Part shown: piece after piece, positions 7,582-14,911 of the stretch
How positions within the stretch are numbered: position 1 is the stretch's first letter
How the letters are laid out: the number at the start of each line of letters is the position of its first letter
Assembly (NCBI GenBank): GCA_949283235.1
Contig: CASDRY010000028.1
Coordinates: 1 to 32,500, forward strand
Direction of reading: 5' to 3'
DNA: 32,500 bases
From: an uncultured Spirochaetales bacterium
GTDB lineage: Bacteria > Spirochaetota > Spirochaetia > Sphaerochaetales > Sphaerochaetaceae
Notes under the pieces: model-generated
What the model was told of the DNA's origin: nothing
What the model saw: the letters and a program-made list of their open reading frames with translations, nothing else
The model's database searches: none
Position numbers and translations under genes: made by a program

Positions 7582-7617
7582 CGAACGGTTTATCCGTATA
7601 TTCTGGAGAAAAAATAA

Positions 7618-8421
7618 ATGAAGAAATTGTTTGTAGTGGCTCTTGCCATCATCGCACTTGCAGTACCGGCTTTCGCTAATGGAGCGGAGGAAGAGAATTC
7701 AAATGTCATCAAGGTTGGTGCTACACCTGACCCACATGGAGCTATTCTCTCTCAGATTGTAGACCAGCTTGCAGAAGAAGGTTATGACCTTCAGATTGTT
7801 GAGTTCACAGACTATGTGACACCAAACGAAGCACTTGCTGCAGGAGAGCTTGATGCTAATTACTTCCAGCACCTTCCATACCTGGAGTCAGCAAATGCTG
7901 AGAGAGGATATTCTCTCGTATCTGCAGGTGGCATTCATATTGAGCCTCTTGCTGTATATAGCGATAAATACACATCCCTTGATCAGATTCCAGATGGTGC
8001 TACATTCGGTATTCCTAACGATCCTACAAATGAAGGAAGAGCGCTTCTTCTTTTGCAGAGCGCAGGTCTTATAAAGCTTGCTGACGATGCTGGTCTTGAA
8101 GCAGTTCCTGCTGATATCGTGGAGAATCCTCATGATTATGATTTCGTTGAAATCGAGGCTGCTTCCCTTCCGAGAATCCTTCCAGATGTTGATGCTGCTG
8201 TTATCAATGGAAACTATGCAATTCCTGCAGGTCTCATTGCTACTCGCGATGGTCTCTATGTTGAAGGTGCGGACAGCCCATATGTGAATGTAGTTGCAGT
8301 TCGCGAAGGCTCAGAGAATGAGCCAAAGATCCAGGCTCTCGTAGCAGCTCTCAAGAGCGATACAGTAAAAGAGTACGTAGCAGAACGCTATCCTAATGGA
8401 GAGGTTATCCTCGTAGATTAA
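7618..8421 (+). CDS. metQ: Methionine ABC transporter substrate-binding protein MetQ (NlpA family)
   Basis: MetQ captures methionine for MetNI. The 267-residue protein has a signal peptide (1-20, ending PAFA) and the NlpA fold signature: KVGATPDPHG start, FTDYVTPNEAL, and LDANYFQHLPYL. Most bacterial MetQ proteins are lipoproteins, but no lipobox Cys is present, so this one is probably soluble in the periplasm after signal peptidase I cleavage. The GGAG before ATG sets the start. It has its own promoter and leader, so it can be expressed in excess over metNI. A strong terminator follows. Confidence 0.94.
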   Translation: MKKLFVVALAIIALAVPAFANGAEEENSNVIKVGATPDPHGAILSQIVDQLAEEGYDLQIVEFTDYVTPNEALAAGELDANYFQHLPYLESANAERGYSLVSAGGIHIEPLAVYSDKYTSLDQIPDGATFGIPNDPTNEGRALLLLQSAGLIKLADDAGLEAVPADIVENPHDYDFVEIEAASLPRILPDVDAAVINGNYAIPAGLIATRDGLYVEGADSPYVNVVAVREGSENEPKIQALVAALKSDTVKEYVAERYPNGEVILVD

Positions 8422-8440
8422 AAAGGTATATATTTAGGAA

Positions 8441-8467
8441 AAGGTCGCTTTCGGGCGGCCTTTTTTC
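8441..8467 (+). terminator. Rho-independent terminator of metQ
   Basis: AAGGTCGC (8441-8448) pairs with GCGGCCTT (8455-8462), 8 bp with one G-T pair, loop of 6, then six T (8461-8466). Confidence 0.8.
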
Positions 8468-8490
8468 GACAATCCAGCTATATTAATTAT

Positions 8491-9861
8491 ATGGACCATT
8501 TGATTTACATATTAATCGGACTCGATTCAGTCATATTGATTCTCCTTCTTGTGCTTCTTTTCAGAAGAAAGGGAGGAAATGAGAATTCCTTTTTCAGGCT
8601 TTCCCAGGAGCTGCAGGACAGGATTTCCTCTTCAATTGAAGCCTTCAGAGCATCGCAGGAGAGCCGGTTTCAATCTATGGAAGCAAGACTTTCCGATCTC
8701 TCCATTTCATTAAGGGGGAGTATAGAAGCTCTCAATGCCTCAGAGAAGAAGCAGATGGAGCTGTTTTTCACTGAGACAAGGGCACTGAATGAAAAGCTCA
8801 CTCTCTCTGGAAAGGAAGCTTCGGAATCAATGAAGCTATCTCTCGATTCCATGCGGCAGGAGAATGCCAGGACTATGCAGATGGTTCTGAAGGAAACTGC
8901 TGCCCTGATAGAGAAAGTCAGGGAAGGCATGGATCAGATACGCACGGATAACAACAAGCAGCTCGATCTCATAAGAGGCACAGTCGATGAAAAACTTCAG
9001 AAGACTCTTGATGAACGTATCACGACATCATTCCAGGAAGTGACGAAGAATCTTGAAGCGCTCTATAAATCAATAGGAGAGATGAATTCACTTGCAAAGG
9101 ATGTTGGTAATCTCAACAGGATGTTCTCCAATGTGAAGGTAAGAGGAACCTGGGGAGAGGTACAGGCTGAGAATATCCTTTCAGATATGCTCACACCATC
9201 CCAGTATGTCAAGAATTACTCACCATCCAGAGGCGGTGGAACTGTTGAGTTCGCTATAAGGCTCCCCGGGAAGAACGAGGGTATGGATGTATATCTTCCA
9301 ATTGATTCAAAGTTCCCGAGCGAGGATTTCATCAGATACTCAGAAGCTGTCAGTGAAGGCAATGAGGAGGGGATGAAGAGCGCTATAAAGAATCTGAGAG
9401 CCAGGGTTATTTCAGAGGCTAAGGATATAAGGGATAAATACATTGTCCCTCCCAAAACCACTGATTTCGCAATTCTCTTCGTTCCTACAGAGAGCTTGTA
9501 TGCGGAACTTCTCAGAACAGATGGCTTTGCTGAGATGCTTCAGGAACAGTATAAGGTCGTGCTGACAGGTCCTACCAATTTTGCAGCTTTGATAAACTCC
9601 CTTCAGATTGGTTTCAGAACCCTTCAGGTTGAGAAGAACACTGAGCGTATATGGAAGCTTTTCAGGACACTGAAATCACAATTCTATCGCTTTGGTGAGG
9701 ATCTGGAGAAATCACAGAAGGCGCTTGGAGCCGCATCGGACAAGATAGAAGCCGCAATGAGACGCAGCAACTCTATCTCTGGAAAACTTTCCAGAATAGA
9801 ACTTCCGGATGCGGAAGGCGAGGAATTGGAACTTGCTGAAAAACCTGAAGAAATTGAATAA
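8491..9861 (+). CDS. rmuC: RmuC family DNA recombination protein
   Basis: A 456-residue membrane-anchored protein. One N-terminal transmembrane helix (about 4-24) is followed by a long coiled coil (about 35-200) and the RmuC nuclease-fold core, with GTWGEVQAENIL (about 219-230), the LPIDSKFP motif and the conserved IRDKYIVPPKTTDFAILFVPTE-type strand. E. coli RmuC limits inversion at inverted repeats; its biochemistry is poorly defined. No clear ribosome site precedes ATG 8491, but the membrane helix begins straight after it, which supports that start. It is probably a single-gene unit, since metQ's terminator precedes it and the argF promoter follows. Confidence 0.92.
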   Translation: MDHLIYILIGLDSVILILLLVLLFRRKGGNENSFFRLSQELQDRISSSIEAFRASQESRFQSMEARLSDLSISLRGSIEALNASEKKQMELFFTETRALNEKLTLSGKEASESMKLSLDSMRQENARTMQMVLKETAALIEKVREGMDQIRTDNNKQLDLIRGTVDEKLQKTLDERITTSFQEVTKNLEALYKSIGEMNSLAKDVGNLNRMFSNVKVRGTWGEVQAENILSDMLTPSQYVKNYSPSRGGGTVEFAIRLPGKNEGMDVYLPIDSKFPSEDFIRYSEAVSEGNEEGMKSAIKNLRARVISEAKDIRDKYIVPPKTTDFAILFVPTESLYAELLRTDGFAEMLQEQYKVVLTGPTNFAALINSLQIGFRTLQVEKNTERIWKLFRTLKSQFYRFGEDLEKSQKALGAASDKIEAAMRRSNSISGKLSRIELPDAEGEELELAEKPEEIE

Positions 9862-9913
9862 TTATGCATTGGCAGTCTTAATTATTGACAACTTATGCAT
9901 GAATATTTAGAAT
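9862..9913 (+). promoter_or_regulatory. Promoter of argF with a doubled TTATGCAT site
   Basis: TTGACA (9885-9890), 17-base spacer, TAGAAT (9908-9913), a near-consensus promoter starting near 9920. TTATGCAT occurs at 9862-9869 and again at 9893-9900, 31 bases apart (about three helical turns), flanking the -35. TGAAT at 9900-9904 resembles half an ARG box. A repressor site is plausible but unproven. Confidence 0.5.
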
Positions 9914-9936
9914 TTGTGTATATTGGAGAGTGGAAT

Positions 9937-10947
9937 ATGAATTTAAAAGGAAGAAGCTTTCTTACACTAAAGGATTATACGAAGGATGAGATTGTTTATC
10001 TTATCAAACTGGCTGCGGAGCTGAAGAAAAAGAAGAAGGGCAAGCCTGTTGATCCTGGTGTGCATGGACGTCTTCTTGCTGGAAAGAATATCGTTCTTCT
10101 CTTTGACAAAACCTCAACCCGCACCAGATGCTCATTTGAAGTAGCCGCTTATGATGAGGGGGCAGGTGTTACATTCCTCACTAATTCCCAGATGGGGAAG
10201 AAGGAGTCCCTTGAGGATACAGCCAAGGTCCTTGGAAGGCTTTATGATGGTATAGAATACAGGGGATTCGAACATAAAATCGTGGAGGAGCTTGCTGAAT
10301 TCTCAGGTGTTCCTGTATGGAATGGTCTTACAGATGATGATCATCCAACGCAGGTTCTTGCAGATTTCCTGACAGCTTCTGAACACTTGGATACGCCTCT
10401 TTCTGAAATGAAGCTTGCCTATGTGGGAGATGGAAGAAATAATGTCGCTAATGCGCTTATGATAGGAGCTGCGAAAGTCGGAATGGAGTATGCTGTTGGA
10501 ACTCCTGAATCATTGTCTCCTTCTCCATCTCTTCTCGCAGAATGCAAGACCTGGGCAGCTGAGAATAATTCTGCAATTACTGTTACGGCAGATCCATATG
10601 AAGCTGTCAAAGGTGCAGATATTGTCTATACGGATATCTGGTGCTCGATGGGAGAGGAAGATAAGATGGCTGAGAGAATTGCCCTTCTGAAACCTTATCA
10701 GGTGACGAAGGAACTCATTGAAGCAACTGGTAAGAAAACAATCTTCGAGCACTGTCTTCCTTCTTTCCATGACCTGAACACAACAACAGCGAAGATGGTT
10801 TATGAGAAGTTCGGTCTGAAGGAGATGGAAGTGACAGATGAAGTCTTCAGAAGCGATGCTTCCGTTGTCTTTGATGAGGCTGAGAACAGGATGCATACGA
10901 TAAAAGCTGTAATGGTTGCAACGCTCTCTGATACTCTGAAATTCTGA
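9937..10947 (+). CDS. argF: Ornithine carbamoyltransferase
   Basis: Transfers carbamoyl phosphate to ornithine (or the reverse in arginine breakdown) in the cytosol. The 336-residue product matches the family length. The carbamoyl-phosphate loop STRTR is at 60-64, HPTQ at 136-139, the ornithine loop SMGE at 237-240, and HCLP at 272-275. ATG 9937 is chosen because TTGGAG lies 6-8 bases upstream and the promoter's start point (about 9920) falls after the longer alternative start at 9895. No arginine deiminase or other arg gene is adjacent, so an anabolic (argF) versus catabolic (arcB) role cannot be decided. It converges with the next gene with no gap. Confidence 0.93.
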   Translation: MNLKGRSFLTLKDYTKDEIVYLIKLAAELKKKKKGKPVDPGVHGRLLAGKNIVLLFDKTSTRTRCSFEVAAYDEGAGVTFLTNSQMGKKESLEDTAKVLGRLYDGIEYRGFEHKIVEELAEFSGVPVWNGLTDDDHPTQVLADFLTASEHLDTPLSEMKLAYVGDGRNNVANALMIGAAKVGMEYAVGTPESLSPSPSLLAECKTWAAENNSAITVTADPYEAVKGADIVYTDIWCSMGEEDKMAERIALLKPYQVTKELIEATGKKTIFEHCLPSFHDLNTTTAKMVYEKFGLKEMEVTDEVFRSDASVVFDEAENRMHTIKAVMVATLSDTLKF

Positions 10948-11613
10948 TTATCCCAGCAATCTGTTTATAGCAGACGCCTCGGTTCCTGGAAACTTTTTCC
11001 TGAGATGGGAGTAGAGTATATCTCTTGCATCTTCAGGAGTATGGGAATCGAGGTTTTCTTCAAAGTTATCGTAAACAGATTCCGGAAGGGCGTATCTGGC
11101 AATGCCCCAGCCATAGGGCTTTCCTTCTTTGGTGAGATTGTAATCGAAGCCTGAGATCATGATGAATGTCCTCATCTGCAACCTTGAATTTGAGGAATCA
11201 AAAGCGCTTTTTGAGAGATTGGCTTTGTATCTGAGGAAGGTGGATGTCTCGCTTCCTGTTTCTTCCAGAATCGAGTAGAGAATCCGCTCTGTATGAGTCA
11301 CAAGGCCATCATTGATCATTCCTTCAAAGTCATAACCATCGCGTCTGTATGCAGCGAGGAGAGGGAAAAGAGACGCAGAGACAAATCCGGGACGGGACAG
11401 AAAGAACTTTCCGTATGCGGCTCCTGTATTTTGTATCACAGGATTCTTCCAATCCCAGACACCTTCTCCCTTTGGAGGAAACCATACAGACGATGAGGCC
11501 ATTTCCTCTATGGAGAAGCCAGGGATTGCGGAGCGGAAGAAGGGGAGGAGACCATATTCTTCTACAATCTCCTCGATATCCTTCTCTTTTCTTATTACAG
11601 GAAGCGCGCTCAT
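10948..11613 (-). CDS. Conserved protein of unknown function (possibly AlkZ-related)
   Basis: A 221-residue soluble protein with a distinctive conserved-looking pattern: LPFFRSAIPGFSIEE near the N terminus, WKNPVIQNTGAAYGKFF, AAYRRDGYDF, LQMRTFIMISGFDY and YGWGIARY near the C terminus. I recall similar proteins in gut Firmicutes, some labelled AlkZ-related, but I cannot confirm that name. No signal peptide or membrane helix is seen. Its ATG overlaps the stop of the beta-glucuronidase gene (ATGA), so the two are translationally coupled. Its own stop abuts the argF stop base to base, with no terminator between. Confidence 0.75.
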   Translation of the reverse strand: MSALPVIRKEKDIEEIVEEYGLLPFFRSAIPGFSIEEMASSSVWFPPKGEGVWDWKNPVIQNTGAAYGKFFLSRPGFVSASLFPLLAAYRRDGYDFEGMINDGLVTHTERILYSILEETGSETSTFLRYKANLSKSAFDSSNSRLQMRTFIMISGFDYNLTKEGKPYGWGIARYALPESVYDNFEENLDSHTPEDARDILYSHLRKKFPGTEASAINRLLG

Positions 11614-13409
11614 TTCTTATAGCCGAAATCTGGTATTGATAGCCATCTATCTCTGAAATAATGGGCAGCCATCTTAGGCCGTCTATCCCTTGTGAGAAGA
11701 CCTTTCCTGTTTCCATCAGCTCTCATAGGGCCCTGTATTGTGTTGAAGTCCGCGAAATTCCAAGGATGCTCTCCGATGATGAAGCTGCGTTTATCGAACT
11801 CAGTATTCATCGTCTTGTAGTAGAGAATCTGGAATTCCTCGCTGAACATCTCAGGAGAAGAGAGATGAAAACCAGGAAGAGTATCAGCACCATATTCTGT
11901 TATTATCACAGGCTTTCCTATCTTCTCCCAGAAATCGAGCTCGATATTCAGAGCGTATGATGCCGCTTCCATATCTCCCGAAAGATTGTACCAGCCATAG
12001 TAGCGGTTGAGACACACCACATCCATCTCCCTTGTTATTCTGTCACGTTCATAGTTGTTCTGGTTGCAGACAAATGTGACAGGGCGGTTATCTGGGTCTA
12101 GTTTTTCTGTGTATTCATAAAGCGAATGCCAGTAATCATAAGCTGAATCAGGATATGTAACGACATCAGGTTCATTTCCCATCGACCACATCACTACAGA
12201 TGGATGGTTCTTATCCCTTGCTATTAAGTCTTTTATTACATCTTCATGGTGTTTCCTGAAATTCCCTATTCTGTATATATCCTCGCTTGTGCCACCGATT
12301 CCTACTGCTGGGGTTTCATCGATTATAACAATTCCTTCCCTGTCGCAGAGCTGATACATCTCCTCTGCGTATGGGTAATGGCTTGTCCTGAATGAGTTTG
12401 CCCCCATCCAGTGAATCATGCTCACATCTTTCATATCGAGGACGAAGTCAAAGCCCCTTCCATGGATAGCTGAATCCTCATGTTTGCCAAATCCTTTGAA
12501 ATAGAAAGGCTTGCTGTTTATAAGGAACTGTTTTCCCTTTACTTCGACAGTGCGGATGCCGAATTCCAGGGAGTAGGTATCATCCCCATAGGTTATTACA
12601 GCTTTGTAAAGGTATGGATCCCCAGGATAAGGCCACCAGAGATTGGCATCGCTGATCCTGAGCGTTCCATTTTTTCCATTTCCTTCTGCAGCTATTTTTC
12701 CTTCGCGGTCAAGAATCCTGATGGAAGCTTCTCCTTTTCCTTCTGTCTCAAGCGAGTAATTTACAACACCATCTTTGCCTTGGACAGCTGTCGTGATTGT
12801 CACATCCTCGATATGAGTGAAAGGCGTGGTGTAGATTCTTACAGGGCGGTTTATACCTGCATAGTTGAAGAAGTCGAAGTTAGGAAGGTTTGTAGGTTTT
12901 CTCCATTTCTTTGCGGCTATAACGCTTGGAACATCCGCGTTATCAGAACCGAAGAATGCGGTTCCCCCTTCATTTCCCATCGGGAGGGTGGAGTGGTTGA
13001 TTCTGTTATCTACAGCAACTATGAGCTCAGCTTCCTTTCCGCTCTTCATCTTCTCTGTGATATCAGCTTCAAAGGGAAGAAAACCTCCTTTATGTTCTGC
13101 AATAAGCTCTCCATCCAGGTATACTTTCGCATAATGGGTAACAGCATCGAAGCGAAGCATTATGCGTTCATTTCGTAACGCTTTCGGAACAATGATACTC
13201 CTCTTGTAATAAGCCCAGCCGCAGTGCTGTCTGTATTCTGGATTCTCTTTCAGGTCATTATAAGATGCAGGGACAGCTATGAGGTTATCTTCCCCGATGA
13301 AAGCAGAGTCTGCTTTTCCATCTGAGTGGTTTCCATCATCGAGACGGAAACTCCATGTCCCTGACAAATCGATAACGCTTCTTGCTTCATTTATTTCTGG
13401 ATAGAGCAT
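11610..13409 (-). CDS. uidA: Beta-glucuronidase (glycoside hydrolase family 2)
   Basis: Releases glucuronic acid from beta-glucuronides; no signal peptide is seen, so it acts in the cytosol. The 599-residue protein has the GH2 sandwich, immunoglobulin-like and TIM-barrel domains. The acid/base Glu is in SMGNEPD (E413), the nucleophile in ITEYGAD (E505), and the glucuronate-specific N-x-K motif is NRK (N567, K569), almost the E. coli GUS numbering. The C-terminal GEHPWNFADF and LTRDRRPK blocks are also GUS-like. ATG 13409 is preferred, with AGAGGTGA before it; a TTG 18 bases upstream lacks a site. It lies 54 bases after the DUF362 gene and is coupled to the gene at 10948-11613. Confidence 0.95.
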   Translation of the reverse strand: MLYPEINEARSVIDLSGTWSFRLDDGNHSDGKADSAFIGEDNLIAVPASYNDLKENPEYRQHCGWAYYKRSIIVPKALRNERIMLRFDAVTHYAKVYLDGELIAEHKGGFLPFEADITEKMKSGKEAELIVAVDNRINHSTLPMGNEGGTAFFGSDNADVPSVIAAKKWRKPTNLPNFDFFNYAGINRPVRIYTTPFTHIEDVTITTAVQGKDGVVNYSLETEGKGEASIRILDREGKIAAEGNGKNGTLRISDANLWWPYPGDPYLYKAVITYGDDTYSLEFGIRTVEVKGKQFLINSKPFYFKGFGKHEDSAIHGRGFDFVLDMKDVSMIHWMGANSFRTSHYPYAEEMYQLCDREGIVIIDETPAVGIGGTSEDIYRIGNFRKHHEDVIKDLIARDKNHPSVVMWSMGNEPDVVTYPDSAYDYWHSLYEYTEKLDPDNRPVTFVCNQNNYERDRITREMDVVCLNRYYGWYNLSGDMEAASYALNIELDFWEKIGKPVIITEYGADTLPGFHLSSPEMFSEEFQILYYKTMNTEFDKRSFIIGEHPWNFADFNTIQGPMRADGNRKGLLTRDRRPKMAAHYFRDRWLSIPDFGYKK

Positions 13410-13463
13410 ATTCACCTCTTCTAACAATTAGGATACTGAAAGAAGAGGCGAATGCAAAGAAAA

Positions 13464-14354
13464 TCAGAACTCTATCAGTTCATAATCTCTCACTCCGATT
13501 CCGAGATCCGCAGCCGCTTCAATTGTGTGGATACCATTGCGGCTGTTCACTCTTTCCATGAAGTGTTCCTTTCCAGGATCATCGGAAGCAATAACGAGGT
13601 CTATGCATGCCTGATCGATAGCAACTGGATCGAGGGAGGCAAGTATTCCTATATCCTTCATGCATGGATCTTCTGCAACTTCACAGCAATCGCAGTCAAC
13701 TGAAAGATTCTTCATAACATTGACAAAAGCAATTCTGTCCTTGAAGTGATTAACCACACTGGATGCGGCATCAGCCATAGCTTCCGGGAACACGACATTG
13801 CTTGCATGCTTCTTCCATGTCTCGAAACGATCATCAGTAACACCTGCAGAGTGGATAAGAGCCTTTCCCGCACGGCTTGCACAGCCGATTGACAGCTGCT
13901 TCAGAGCTCCGCCATAACCTCCCATCGGATGGCCTTTGAAGTGGGCAAGGACAAGCATTGAGTCATAGTTGAGGATATTCTTACCTACATGATTCTCCTT
14001 CAGAATCTTTCCATTTGGTACTTCCCAGATTACATCAGGGCCTTCCGCATCCATCAGGTCAACCTTGAAATACTTTGTCCATTCATGCTCTTCGAGAAGC
14101 TTCAGATGTGATTCAGTATTGTCTCTGACACCACCTGCCGCATCTCCATAAGCTGTATTGCATTCGACGATTGTACCATCTACAGCTTCTACCATCGGTT
14201 TCCAGAAATCTGGATGGAGATAGTTCTGATTTCCCCTTTCTCCTGAATGGATTTTTACAGCTACCTTACCCCCTAGATTGATACCAAGCTTATTGTAGGC
14301 TTCAACAACTTTCTCTGGTGTCAGTGTGCGTGTAAAATAAACCTTAGCTTTCAT
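13464..14354 (-). CDS. DUF362 domain protein
   Basis: A 296-residue protein of the DUF362 family (KVAVKIHSGERGNQNYLHP opening, AHFKGHPMGGYGGALK, IGCASRAGK, and a Cys-rich DCDCCEVAEDPC segment near residue 225). Members often carry or sit beside iron-sulfur centres and are found near metabolic oxidoreductases; no activity is firmly established. GGAGGG 7 bases before ATG 14354 fixes the start, discarding a longer in-frame start at 14387. It is first of a probable three-gene minus-strand unit with beta-glucuronidase, and its promoter region is shared with the divergent ACT-domain gene. Confidence 0.85.
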   Translation of the reverse strand: MKAKVYFTRTLTPEKVVEAYNKLGINLGGKVAVKIHSGERGNQNYLHPDFWKPMVEAVDGTIVECNTAYGDAAGGVRDNTESHLKLLEEHEWTKYFKVDLMDAEGPDVIWEVPNGKILKENHVGKNILNYDSMLVLAHFKGHPMGGYGGALKQLSIGCASRAGKALIHSAGVTDDRFETWKKHASNVVFPEAMADAASSVVNHFKDRIAFVNVMKNLSVDCDCCEVAEDPCMKDIGILASLDPVAIDQACIDLVIASDDPGKEHFMERVNSRNGIHTIEAAADLGIGVRDYELIEF

Positions 14355-14423
14355 AGTTTTCCCTCCGGAATAGAAAATATAATTCATGTTTGTGTGTTCG
14401 TCTAATACCTAATTTCTTATATT

Positions 14424-14448
14424 GAGATATAGTTATCAGCTATATCTC
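14424..14448. promoter_or_regulatory. Perfect inverted repeat between divergent genes
   Basis: GAGATATAG (14424-14432) and CTATATCTC (14440-14448) are perfect 9-base arms around a 7-base spacer. Neither side has a T tract, so it is not a terminator. Lying between the DUF362 gene and the ACT-domain gene, it could be a shared operator or a 5'-UTR hairpin. Confidence 0.4.
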
Positions 14449-14481
14449 CGATGTTTGATTATTGTCAGGAGAGTTTGGCTT

Positions 14482-14499
14482 ATGCTATCACGATAGCAT
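14482..14499 (+). promoter_or_regulatory. Hairpin covering the ACT-gene start codon
   Basis: ATGCTAT (14482-14488), loop CACG, ATAGCAT (14493-14499): seven base pairs that take in the first two bases of ATG 14498. A ribosome site (AGGAG, 14467-14471) is well placed for a tiny frame ATG-CTA-TCA-CGA-TAG at 14482-14496, which ends just before ATG 14498. This would allow translation-coupled opening. Confidence 0.35.
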
Positions 14500-14872
14500 G
14501 AAGATAGTAGTGAAGGTAATTGATGGAAGTTTCTCAGTCTGCAAGGTCTCTGATTATTCGCTTGTGAATCCAGAGAAGCCTTTCTGCTTCATAGGGACAA
14601 CTCCTGATGAGAAATCTCTTGTGTGCAGAAGCTCTGATGTTCCTGAAAATACAATTGAAAGAGATGATGGCTGGTCCCTTTTCATGATTGAAGGAGTTCT
14701 CGATTTCTCCCTCATCGGGATACTTTCATCAATCTCATCCATTCTCGCATCTGCCTCTGTCGGGATATTCGCAATATCTACATTCACCACTGACTACATA
14801 CTTGTGAAGAATGAGAACAGGGAGAAGGCTATAAAGGCATTGGTGTCTGGAGGTTTTGAAGTTACGGAATAG
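14498..14872 (+). CDS. ACT-domain protein (ACT_7 type)
   Basis: A 124-residue cytosolic protein. The C-terminal half is a clear ACT domain of the ACT_7/CASTOR-like type (EGVLDFSLIGILSSISSILASASVGIFAISTFTTDYILVK pattern, residues about 66-105). Such stand-alone proteins are presumed to bind amino acids; no partner or ligand is known. ATG 14498 is chosen because the similarity starts at KIVVKVI; an upstream TTG at 14462 is the only other choice. The start codon lies in a hairpin. It is followed after 39 bases by pepF and probably heads a unit with pepF and the methyltransferase. Confidence 0.8.
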   Translation: MKIVVKVIDGSFSVCKVSDYSLVNPEKPFCFIGTTPDEKSLVCRSSDVPENTIERDDGWSLFMIEGVLDFSLIGILSSISSILASASVGIFAISTFTTDYILVKNENREKAIKALVSGGFEVTE

Positions 14873-14911
14873 CCGTTGGAATAAAGATGCTGCTTTGTGT
14901 ATCATCATGCC

